From NCBI RefSeq assembly GCF_019880365.1, contig NZ_CP082271.1:3906001-3970000 (forward strand): a stretch of 64,000 nt of DNA, in the 5' to 3' direction. The stretch's first letter is position 1. Each line of letters starts with the position of its first letter. Below are positions 1-6,666 of this stretch, piece after piece. The stretch comes from Pseudomonas sp. DNDY-54. Lineage in GTDB: Bacteria > Pseudomonadota > Gammaproteobacteria > Pseudomonadales > Pseudomonadaceae. The notes under the pieces were generated by a model that saw only the letters and a list, made by a program, of their open reading frames with translations, ran no database searches and was not told where the DNA came from. Made by a program: the position numbers and the translations under genes.

Positions 1-18
1 CCCCGGTATGCAACAGGA

Positions 19-492
19 TCAGGCCGCCTGGTTGGCGACGAAGTCTTTCTTCAGGCGGTTTCTGAGCTCGGACATTTGTTCGCCCATCGCTTCCAGCTTG
101 GCCTTATCGAACAGCTCACGCGCTGTGGGAAACATTTCAGATTCTTCTTCTTCGATATGGTGCTCAAGCAACTCCTTGCACACCTTGGCACGGCCGGAAA
201 ACTCGACGCTAGCCGGATCGGTCGCTTTCAGATCGGGCAGCACCAGCGAGTCCACGGCGCGATGCTCTTCTTTGGCTTCGTAAAACATCTTCAGCTCTTC
301 CTTTCCGCCGGCTTCCTTGAAGGCGGGATAAAGGATCTGCTCTTCAAGCTGGGTATGGATGGTCACTTCCATCTCCAGTTTTTGCAGCAACTCGGTACGG
401 GTCTTGACGGCACGTTCGGTGCTTTCGGTCAGACGCGTCAGGATGTCCTTCACTTTCTCGTGGTCTTCGATCAACAGGTCAATAGCATTCAT
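19..492 (-). CDS. Hemerythrin HHE domain protein
   Basis: This 157-residue protein is one hemerythrin-like four-helix bundle that probably binds a non-haem di-iron centre. Candidate ligands are H11 (in EDHEKV), H46 with E50 (HTQLEE), H77 (EEHRAV) and H111 or H112 with E116 (LEHHIEEEESEMFP), which is the usual HHE spacing. There is no signal peptide, so it is cytoplasmic. Family members act in O2, NO or peroxide sensing or in iron-sulphur repair; the exact role cannot be read from the sequence. It stands alone on the minus strand, with a GC-rich hairpin between it and the DUF3509 gene upstream. Confidence 0.9.
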   Translation of the reverse strand: MNAIDLLIEDHEKVKDILTRLTESTERAVKTRTELLQKLEMEVTIHTQLEEQILYPAFKEAGGKEELKMFYEAKEEHRAVDSLVLPDLKATDPASVEFSGRAKVCKELLEHHIEEEESEMFPTARELFDKAKLEAMGEQMSELRNRLKKDFVANQAA

Positions 493-585
493 ACGAGATC
501 CTCATCACTTATCAGGCTTTGCGAAACATCCAGGCTCTTCGGCCCGATTGCTCGCCTACGCAGGATTGCGCGGCATTACCTAGGC

Positions 586-613
586 GGCCGACCTGCGGCA
601 GTGCAGGTCGGCC
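586..613. terminator. GC-rich hairpin between DUF3509 and hemerythrin genes
   Basis: This is a perfect inverted repeat with 11-bp arms (GGCCGACCTGC / GCAGGTCGGCC) and a 6-nt loop, starting 8 bp beyond the stop of the minus-strand DUF3509 gene. No T-tract follows on either strand. It could be a Rho-assisted terminator or an mRNA 3'-end stabiliser rather than a classic intrinsic terminator. Confidence 0.5.
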
Positions 614-620
614 ACTGGGC

Positions 621-899
621 TCAGGCGTACTCGTACGTCGGCAGTCCGGTACGGCTCTGGCTCTGCAAGCGCGCAATGGCAGGTGACATCCCCGCTTCGA
701 GCGCCAAGTCGCGACGGATCGAACTGATGACCCATTCCAGTTGAATGGCCGTTTGAGTTTGTCCTTTGGAAAGGGCGCGTCTGATAATGTCTCGATCATC
801 ATTTCGCAGCGTCAATAGAAGCCCGCCATCCGGACGAGGCGTGGTGACTACTTCGAACTCGGGAAACGCGGCAGATAAGGTTTTTTCAGCGGCGATCAT
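621..899 (-). CDS. DUF3509 domain-containing protein
   Basis: This 92-residue soluble protein of unknown function resembles the DUF3509 family, which is largely restricted to Pseudomonas and usually about 90 residues long. Visible features are an amphipathic N-terminus (IAAEKTLSAAFPEFEVVTT), a central LLLTLRNDDRDIIRRALS stretch and a C-terminal helix (QLEWVISSIRRDLALEAG). There is no signal peptide, membrane segment or catalytic motif. It appears monocistronic, and its upstream region holds two strong palindromes, one of them CRP/Vfr-like, so its expression may be conditionally controlled. Confidence 0.75.
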   Translation of the reverse strand: MIAAEKTLSAAFPEFEVVTTPRPDGGLLLTLRNDDRDIIRRALSKGQTQTAIQLEWVISSIRRDLALEAGMSPAIARLQSQSRTGLPTYEYA

Positions 900-986
900 T
901 ATTTTGGACTCCGGTTATGTTTCCAGCGTCCATAACAAGAGCAGCGTTCGTGCCAACCGTAGCTGTTCCTAAAAGCCACGTAATTC

Positions 987-1002
987 AGTGACTTGCGTCA
1001 CA
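987..1002. promoter_or_regulatory. CRP/Vfr-like binding site
   Basis: AGTGA-CTTGCG-TCACA matches the CRP/Vfr consensus TGTGA-N6-TCACA at 9 of 10 arm positions. It lies about 90-100 bp upstream of the DUF3509 start codon. No other gene starts nearby on the plus strand, so DUF3509 is the likely target. Binding is inferred from the motif only. Confidence 0.5.
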
Positions 1003-1007
1003 TAATA

Positions 1008-1031
1008 GCGTTTTGTATGCATGCAAAACGC
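1008..1031. promoter_or_regulatory. 24-bp near-perfect palindrome upstream of DUF3509
   Basis: The arms GCGTTTTG and CAAAACGC are perfect, and the 8-bp centre TATGCATG departs from symmetry at one base pair. On the minus strand the palindrome ends just before TATTAT, a possible -10 hexamer, so a bound protein would cover the -35 and spacer region. The cognate regulator is unknown. It sits 5 bp from the CRP/Vfr-like site. Confidence 0.45.
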
Positions 1032-1103
1032 ATGAAGCGCTTGTTTGCGGCATGCATTCTGCTGTACCGGCTGAACAACTCGCTGCCGCCGCTGTCCTTG
1101 CGC

Positions 1104-1727
1104 TCACCCGTTGCGCCAGACGCTGGCGAGCCATGGCTGCTGCTCTCTGGGCAGACCCGCTGGCCGGTAATAATGCTCAAGCTCGATAAAACCCGCCGAC
1201 TTCAGCAGTTCCTGCCAAGTCGGCCAGTCGTACCAGGTGCCGTAACGTGCTCCGCTCCAGCCTTCCTGGTTATTGCCGCGCGGATTGGAGCTGAACAGCA
1301 CACCGCCGCTACGAAGCGCCGCGTGCAGTTTTCGCAAGACTTGACTGATTTCCCGGCTGGGGAGATGAAAGAGCACGGCATTGGCGAAGATGCCGTCAAA
1401 CGCTTCGACAGGTAGATCCAGATTCAGAAAATCCTGGTGCAACACCTCGCAACCGGTTTCCTCGCGGGCCATGCGAACGAAGGGCTCGGCGCCGTCCAGC
1501 CCTACGGCGACATGACCTCGCGAGGTGAACGCTTTGAGGTCCCTGCCCGGGCCACAGCCCAGGTCGAGGATCCGAAACGGCGGCCGGGCCTCAATATGTC
1601 GCAACAAGGCATCAATATTCTGGCTGACGTCGTGATCGCGGGTTCCATCGCGAAACGCCTCGGCATTCGCGCGGTAGTCATCCAGGGTAAGGTCGGTGAT
1701 GGCATGGGTGTCGTCTTTGATGGTCAT
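1104..1727 (-). CDS. Class I SAM-dependent methyltransferase
   Basis: This 207-residue protein has a Rossmann-fold methyltransferase core. Motif I is ILDLGCGPGRDL at residues 53-64, followed by an acidic loop (GLDGAEP), a motif II/III-like segment (FDGIFANAVLFHLP) and the late strand GGVLFSSNPRGN. The small size and absence of extra domains fit the ubiquinone/menaquinone- or tellurite-type cytosolic small-molecule methyltransferases. The substrate cannot be assigned. It is apparently monocistronic, and 188 bp separate it from the divergent response regulator. Confidence 0.85.
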   Translation of the reverse strand: MTIKDDTHAITDLTLDDYRANAEAFRDGTRDHDVSQNIDALLRHIEARPPFRILDLGCGPGRDLKAFTSRGHVAVGLDGAEPFVRMAREETGCEVLHQDFLNLDLPVEAFDGIFANAVLFHLPSREISQVLRKLHAALRSGGVLFSSNPRGNNQEGWSGARYGTWYDWPTWQELLKSAGFIELEHYYRPAGLPREQQPWLASVWRNG

Positions 1728-1915
1728 GGCGAGCTCCGCAAGTGAATGAGATCGAGCCTAACGACGCCAAGGAGGATTGCCAAACGCGGGCGCTGCAGAC
1801 CGCACGCAACGCCCTTACGAATCAACCCAGGCGCCTGAACTTGCAGAGCGCTGCACCGCTCAAAACTAGCTGATCTGACGCCTGCTATTGTGCGTACCCT
1901 TATTCACAGAATCCG

Positions 1916-2308
1916 TTGAGTAACGCTCCAATGAGCCAAGCATCATCCAAGGTTGTCCTGCTTGTGGAAGACGAACCTCATATTCTCTGCCTGCTGTCGG
2001 ACTATCTCGCCAGCGAAGGCTATACCGTCCTCGAGGCTTCAGACTCGGCTCAGGCGTTCGAGATTCTGGCGACCAAGCCGCAACTCGATTTGCTTGTCAC
2101 CGATTATCGATTGCCCGGCGGCGTTTCCGGTGCGCTGATCGCTGAGCCAGCACTGAAGTTGCGGCCGGAACTGAAGGTCATTTTCATCAGCGGCTATCCG
2201 ATCGAGATCCAGGAGTCAGGAAGCCCGATTGCTCGCTCCGCCCCGATCATCGCCAAGCCTTTCTCGTTGGATAACCTGCACCGCCAGATCCGCGAAGTGC
2301 TGGCATAA
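1916..2308 (+). CDS. Single-domain response regulator (CheY-like receiver)
   Basis: This protein is a receiver domain with no output domain, 130 residues from a TTG at 1916 or 125 from the ATG at 1931; neither start has a strong Shine-Dalgarno. Receiver signatures are the acidic pair E18/D19 (LLVEDEP), the phospho-acceptor D63 in VTDYRLPGG, the switch residue S92 (IFISGYP) and K114 (IAKPFSLDN). It resembles the stand-alone receivers that accompany hybrid kinases, but no kinase gene is adjacent. It ends at a shared bidirectional terminator facing fba. Confidence 0.85.
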   Translation: MSNAPMSQASSKVVLLVEDEPHILCLLSDYLASEGYTVLEASDSAQAFEILATKPQLDLLVTDYRLPGGVSGALIAEPALKLRPELKVIFISGYPIEIQESGSPIARSAPIIAKPFSLDNLHRQIREVLA

Positions 2309-2350
2309 CGGCCCTACGCCCTTCTTGTGTCATAACAGACCTGTACCAAA

Positions 2351-2380
2351 CGAAAAAGCCCGCACTGGGCGGGCTTTTCG
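2351..2380. terminator. Bidirectional terminator between response regulator and fba
   Basis: The hairpin has arms AAAAGCCCGC / GCGGGCTTTT and loop ACTGG, so an A-tract precedes it and a T-tract follows it on both strands. It lies between the convergent response regulator gene and fba and can serve both. Confidence 0.85.
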
Positions 2381-2394
2381 TTCACGCATTTGAC

Positions 2395-3459
2395 TTAGTT
2401 GATCTTGGGGTCCAACTCGCCGCGCGCGTAACGCTCGAACATCCCTTCCAGAGAGATCGGCTTGATCTTCGAGGCATTGCCGGCCGTACCGAAGGCTTCA
2501 TAACGCGCGATGCAGATGTCGCGCATCGCAGTGACGGTCTTCGCCAGGTACTTGCGCGGGTCGAATTCGGCTGGGTTCTTGGCCATGAACTCGCGAATCG
2601 CACCGGTGGACGCCAGACGCAGGTCGGTGTCGATGTTGACCTTGCGTACGCCGTACTTGATGCCTTCGACGATTTCCTCGACGGGCACGCCGTAGGTTTC
2701 CTTGATGTCACCACCGTACTCATTGATGATTTTCAACCACTCCTGCGGAACGGAGGAGGAGCCGTGCATGACCAGATGGGTATCGGGAATACGCTTGTGG
2801 ATTTCCTTGATGCGCTGGATCGACAAGGTGTCACCGGTTGGCGGCTTGGTGAACTTGTAGGCGCCGTGGCTGGTGCCGATGGCGATCGCCAGGGCGTCGA
2901 CCTTGGTCTTGGCAACGAAGTCAGCGGCTTCTTCCGGGTCGGTCAGCAGCTGGCTGTGATCCAGGGTGCCTTCTGCTCCGACGCCATCTTCTTCACCGGC
3001 CATACCGGTTTCCAGCGAGCCCAAGCAGCCCAGCTCACCCTCTACCGACACGCCACAAGCGTGGGCGAAGGCGACGGTTTGCTGGGTGACGCGGACGTTG
3101 TATTCGTAATCGGACGGCGTCTTGCCGTCTTCACGCAGCGAGCCATCCATCATGACCGAACTGAAGCCCAGCTGGATCGAGCGCTGGCAGATGTCCGGGC
3201 TGGTGCCGTGGTCCTGGTGCATGACCACCGGGATGTGCGGGAATTCTTCGACGGCCGCGAGGATCAGGTGGCGCAGGAACGGCGCACCGGCGTATTTACG
3301 AGCTCCGGCCGAAGCCTGGACGATCACCGGGGAGTCGGTCTTGTCGGCCGCTTCCATGATGGCTCGCATCTGCTCGAGGTTGTTCACGTTGAAAGCCGGC
3401 ACGCCGTAGCCGAATTCGGCGGCGTGGTCGAGCATCTGGCGCATGCTGATGAGTGCCAT
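2395..3459 (-). CDS. fba: Fructose-bisphosphate aldolase, class II (Calvin-type)
   Basis: This 354-residue aldolase cleaves fructose-1,6-bisphosphate into DHAP and glyceraldehyde-3-phosphate, or runs in reverse during gluconeogenesis. It is the zinc-dependent class II enzyme of the Calvin-cycle subtype. Metal and catalytic residues are visible in VVMHQDHGTSP (H81, D83, H84), and a phosphate-binding GSSS loop lies in VMHGSSSVP. Length matches the Pseudomonas enzyme. The start is supported by AAAGGA upstream. Pseudomonads generally lack 6-phosphofructokinase, so the main flux is likely gluconeogenic. It is the last gene of a minus-strand sugar-phosphate cluster with pgk, epd and tkt. Confidence 0.97.
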   Translation of the reverse strand: MALISMRQMLDHAAEFGYGVPAFNVNNLEQMRAIMEAADKTDSPVIVQASAGARKYAGAPFLRHLILAAVEEFPHIPVVMHQDHGTSPDICQRSIQLGFSSVMMDGSLREDGKTPSDYEYNVRVTQQTVAFAHACGVSVEGELGCLGSLETGMAGEEDGVGAEGTLDHSQLLTDPEEAADFVAKTKVDALAIAIGTSHGAYKFTKPPTGDTLSIQRIKEIHKRIPDTHLVMHGSSSVPQEWLKIINEYGGDIKETYGVPVEEIVEGIKYGVRKVNIDTDLRLASTGAIREFMAKNPAEFDPRKYLAKTVTAMRDICIARYEAFGTAGNASKIKPISLEGMFERYARGELDPKIN

Positions 3460-3620
3460 GTTTTCCTTTCTCCCGGTTAGGGTCGTTTAATCATGTAAAG
3501 CCTGCCGCAGGGGCCGGCGCTGTTCAAGCACCACGCGGCATGGCGCGGCATTGTAGTGGTGGCCAGGGTAAAAGCCATCAACTGTGGCGAAAACGCCTAA
3601 ATCTCGCAGGCGCGCACGCT

Positions 3621-3953
3621 TCAAATGGTGATCAAAGAAGCGCTGCAACCATGCGCTAGCAACTTGTCATCGGCGAGCCGAAAGACCAGCGCCTCGTTGC
3701 CTTTGTTGTGGAAGGCCACAACGCCATCGCTATAGAAAGCACCACGCGTGGCTGGTTCCTTGCGCAGCGTATACACCTGCTCGCTGTTACCGACTTTCAG
3801 GTTCACCGTCTGGTGACTGTCATCGGCGTAACGCCAGGCGATGTTCTGCTGACTCTGGCATTTCCAGCGCACGAAGGGCGCGTCAGGGCCGGATTGCCAG
3901 TGACCGCAGCCACCAAGCAGCAGTGCGGCTAATGGAATAAACAGGCCTTTCAT
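3621..3953 (-). CDS. MliC-family C-type lysozyme inhibitor lipoprotein
   Basis: This 110-residue protein has a lipoprotein signal (LAALLLGGC, lipidated C16) and an MliC-like beta-barrel. The domain shows the typical WKC start at residues 30-32, a YADDSHQTVNLKV segment and a closing cysteine (AHGCSA) that would pair with C32. Family members sit in the outer or inner membrane facing the periplasm and block host C-type lysozyme. The assignment comes from length, lipobox and cysteine pattern. It lies between fba and a second small lipoprotein gene on the same strand. Confidence 0.8.
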   Translation of the reverse strand: MKGLFIPLAALLLGGCGHWQSGPDAPFVRWKCQSQQNIAWRYADDSHQTVNLKVGNSEQVYTLRKEPATRGAFYSDGVVAFHNKGNEALVFRLADDKLLAHGCSASLITI

Positions 3954-3982
3954 CGCTTCTCCTTGCTTGGGTGCGCTTCAAC

Positions 3983-4177
3983 TCAGGGGCAATCCTGAAC
4001 GTCCGCGGCGGTACCCGCCGTGGGATCGCCGGTGCTTTGCATCTGTACGCGCTGGTCATTCTGTGCGGTGGGGCTTTCAACCGGTGGCGGATCGAACACT
4101 TCGCAGGCCGAATCTGGCACACCCCCGGCGCAACCGGCCAGGCCAAGACAGCAAACCGCTGTAGCCGCATATCGCAT
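3983..4177 (-). CDS. Small putative lipoprotein, function unknown
   Basis: This short lipoprotein of about 64 residues begins MRYAATAVCCLGLAGC, so the mature chain would start at the lipobox cysteine. The start at 4177 is chosen over an upstream in-frame ATG because ATGGAGAC gives a good Shine-Dalgarno at the right distance and puts the signal peptide at the N-terminus. The mature part is acidic, proline- and threonine-rich (FDPPPVESPTAQND), contains two cysteines and is probably unstructured. I do not recognise a family. It lies between the MliC-like gene and pgk. Confidence 0.65.
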   Translation of the reverse strand: MRYAATAVCCLGLAGCAGGVPDSACEVFDPPPVESPTAQNDQRVQMQSTGDPTAGTAADVQDCP

Positions 4178-4257
4178 GATGTGTCTCCATTCCTTGTCTG
4201 GACAGAACAGAGACAGCACCAAGCCCCAGGGGTTGCCTTCGCCGTTGCGCTTGTTGA

Positions 4258-4282
4258 GCCGAACGCATGGAAAGCGTTCGGC
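4258..4282 (-). terminator. Probable pgk terminator hairpin
   Basis: The inverted repeat GCCGAACGC / GCGTTCGGC has a 7-nt loop and starts 9 bp beyond the pgk stop codon on the minus strand. The T-tract is weak, so termination may be partial and allow some read-through into the downstream lipoprotein genes. Confidence 0.6.
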
Positions 4283-4290
4283 CTCTGTGC

Positions 4291-5454
4291 TTATTTGGCG
4301 GCCCGTTGTTCCAGAACCTCGACGGCAGGCAGCACTTTGCCCTCGACGAACTCAAGGAAGGCGCCGCCGCCCGTGGAGATGTAGGAGATCTTCTCGCCTA
4401 CGCCGTACTTATCGATGGCAGCAAGGGTGTCGCCGCCACCGGCGATGGAGAACGCCGGGCTTTCAGCGATGGCCTGGGCCAGCACCTTGGTGCCATTGCC
4501 GAACTGATCGAACTCGAACACGCCCACCGGGCCGTTCCAGAGGATGGTCTTCGACGACTTCAGCAGCTCGGCAAAGTTGGCTGCGGTCTGCGGACCGATG
4601 TCCAGAATCATGTCGTCTTCGGCGACGTCGGCGACCGCCTTGACCGTGGCTTCGGCGTCTTCGGCGAAGGCCTTGGCCACCACCACATCGACCGGCAGCG
4701 GCACGCTGACCTTGGCCGCGATAGCCTTGGCGGTATCCACCAGGTCCGCTTCATACAGCGACTTGCCCACCGGGAAACCGGCCGCAGCGAGGAAGGTGTT
4801 AGCGATACCACCGCCAACGATCAGTTGATTGCAGACCTGGCTCAGGCTGTTGAGCACGTCCAGCTTGGTCGACACCTTGGAACCGGCGACGATGGCAGCC
4901 ATTGGCTGAGCCGGGCTTTTCAGCGCCTTGCCCAGCGCATCCAACTCTTCGGCGAGCAGCGGGCCGGCACAGGCGACCTTGGCGAATTTAGCCACGCCAT
5001 GGGTAGAACCCTGGGCACGATGGGCGGTACCGAAGGCATCCATGACGAAGACGTCGCACAGCGCCGCGTACTTCTGCGCCAGCTCGTCAGTGTTCTTCTT
5101 TTCACCGGTGTTGAAGCGAACGTTTTCCAGCAGCACCAGCTCGCCGGGCTGTACCTGCACGCCGTCGAGATAGTCCTTGATCAGCGGGACGTCGCGGTTC
5201 AGCGCCTTGCTCAGGTAATCGGCGACGGGCTTGAGACTGTCTTCTTCGCTGTAGACGCCCTCTTCCGGACGGCCCAGGTGCGAGCAAACCAGCACGGCAG
5301 CGCCTTTCTCCAGCGCCAGCTTGATGGTCGGCAGCGAGGCCAGAATGCGTGCATCGCTTTTCACCGCGCCGTCCTTCACCGGCACGTTGAGATCCTCGCG
5401 GATCAGCACGCGCTTACCCTGGAGGTCGAGGTCGGTCATCTTCAAAACGGTCAT
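4291..5454 (-). CDS. pgk: Phosphoglycerate kinase
   Basis: This 387-residue kinase interconverts 1,3-bisphosphoglycerate + ADP and 3-phosphoglycerate + ATP in the cytosol. It shows the N-terminal signature VLIREDLNVP (about residues 17-25), the substrate loop SHLGRPEEG and the C-terminal nucleotide-binding motif AGGGDTLAAI. The start at 5454 has AAGGAAG upstream and gives the family's usual length; a longer frame to 5568 would add 38 residues that look unlike coding sequence. It lies 47 bp after epd and is probably co-transcribed with it. Confidence 0.97.
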   Translation of the reverse strand: MTVLKMTDLDLQGKRVLIREDLNVPVKDGAVKSDARILASLPTIKLALEKGAAVLVCSHLGRPEEGVYSEEDSLKPVADYLSKALNRDVPLIKDYLDGVQVQPGELVLLENVRFNTGEKKNTDELAQKYAALCDVFVMDAFGTAHRAQGSTHGVAKFAKVACAGPLLAEELDALGKALKSPAQPMAAIVAGSKVSTKLDVLNSLSQVCNQLIVGGGIANTFLAAAGFPVGKSLYEADLVDTAKAIAAKVSVPLPVDVVVAKAFAEDAEATVKAVADVAEDDMILDIGPQTAANFAELLKSSKTILWNGPVGVFEFDQFGNGTKVLAQAIAESPAFSIAGGGDTLAAIDKYGVGEKISYISTGGGAFLEFVEGKVLPAVEVLEQRAAK

Positions 5455-5501
5455 GTGATCTTCCTTAAGTTCAAGAACGGCGATGTTGTGAGCGGCGGCC
5501 G

Positions 5502-6545
5502 CTAAGCGCGGTGGGCCACGCGCAGGTAGTGATCGGCCACGTCGAGCATGCGGTTGGCGAAACCCCATTCATTGTCAAACCAGGCCAGCAGGTTCACCAG
5601 TCGAGGACCTGACGCGCGCGTCAGGCTGCCATCGACGATCGCCGAATGCGGGTCGTGGTTGAAATCACAACTGGCATGGGGCAACTCGGTGTACGCAAGC
5701 AGGCCTTGCAACGGGCCGGATTGCGCGGCTTCGCGCAGGATCCGATTGATCGTCTGGGCATCGGTATCACGGGACGTCTGCAAGGTGATATCCAGGCAGG
5801 ACACGTTCACCGTCGGCACCCGCACCGCTTTGGCCTGAATCCGCCCCGAGAGTTCCGGCAGCAGTCGCTCAATGCCTTTGGCAAGCCCGGTGGACACCGG
5901 AATGACTGACTGAAACGCCGAGCGCGTGCGGCGCAGATCATCATGGTGGTAGGCGTCGATGACCGGCTGATCGTTCATTGCCGAGTGAATGGTAGTGATC
6001 GAAACGTAGTCGAGGCCGATCGCATCATTGAGCAGCTTGAGCAGCGGCACGCCGCAGTTGGTGGTGCAGGACGCGTTGGAGACCAACCGCTCAGCGCCGC
6101 TCAAACGCTCGTGATTGATGCCCATGACCACCGTGGCGTCGACGTCCGCCGCACCGCTCATAGGCTGCGAGAACAGCACGCGCGGCGCACCGGCATCGAT
6201 GAATCGCTGGGCTTCGCTGCGGGTGTTGTAGGCACCGGAGCACTCCAGCACCAGATCCACACCCAGCGCTCGCCAATCGACCGCTTCCGGCGTCGGGTGG
6301 CGCAGCACCTTCACGCAATGACCGTTGATGTGCAGGCAATCGCCCTCCACTTTCACCTCACCGGGGAAGCGGCCATGCGTGGAGTCGAAGCGTGTGAGGT
6401 ATTCGAGGCTCGCCATATCGGCGAGGTCATTGAGAGCGACAATTTCGAAATCGAACGCAGCATCGCGCTCGTAGAAGGCACGCAGCACGCACCGGCCGAT
6501 ACGGCCGTAGCCGTTGAGCGCGATGCGGTAGGGACGATTGGACAT
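5502..6545 (-). CDS. epd: D-erythrose-4-phosphate dehydrogenase
   Basis: This 347-residue GAPDH-superfamily enzyme probably oxidises erythrose-4-phosphate to 4-phosphoerythronate, the first step of DXP-dependent pyridoxal phosphate synthesis. It has the Rossmann start IALNGYGRIGRCVLRAFYE, the catalytic cysteine C160 in SNASCTTNC and the catalytic histidine H187 in ITTIHS. The epd assignment over gap rests on the YERDAAFDFEIVALND N-terminus and on gene order tkt-epd-pgk-fba, which is the standard proteobacterial Epd neighbourhood. True GAPDH activity cannot be excluded from sequence alone. Confidence 0.9.
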   Translation of the reverse strand: MSNRPYRIALNGYGRIGRCVLRAFYERDAAFDFEIVALNDLADMASLEYLTRFDSTHGRFPGEVKVEGDCLHINGHCVKVLRHPTPEAVDWRALGVDLVLECSGAYNTRSEAQRFIDAGAPRVLFSQPMSGAADVDATVVMGINHERLSGAERLVSNASCTTNCGVPLLKLLNDAIGLDYVSITTIHSAMNDQPVIDAYHHDDLRRTRSAFQSVIPVSTGLAKGIERLLPELSGRIQAKAVRVPTVNVSCLDITLQTSRDTDAQTINRILREAAQSGPLQGLLAYTELPHASCDFNHDPHSAIVDGSLTRASGPRLVNLLAWFDNEWGFANRMLDVADHYLRVAHRA

Positions 6546-6587
6546 ATAGCTTCCGCTGTCTCGTAGGCGCGAGGGAGGCGCCTGGTT

Positions 6588-6637
6588 CTTGCTCGCGAGC
6601 GCGTCATGGGACGCTTCGCGAGCAAGCCCGCTCCTAC
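6588..6637. repeat. REP palindrome (Pseudomonas type)
   Basis: CTTGCTCGCGAGCG and its inverted partner CGCTTCGCGAGCAAG, followed by CCCGCTCCTAC, form an extragenic hairpin of the common Pseudomonas REP class. It sits in the 121-bp gap between tkt and epd on the minus strand. It may stabilise or attenuate the transcript between them. This is a single unit, distinct from the GTAGGGTGGGC repeats near 13.7 kb. Confidence 0.8.
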
Positions 6638-6666
6638 TGATTGAGGACCAACCGCGGCAGCTGGAA

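Noticed and set aside
3541..3556. Possible sigma54 promoter (TGGCGCGGCATTGTA) upstream of fba
   Set aside because: The -12 element has GT instead of the invariant GC and it points away from fba toward no plus-strand gene.
4267..5505. 412-codon plus-strand frame opposite pgk
   Set aside because: Antisense shadow of phosphoglycerate kinase, which has complete family signatures.
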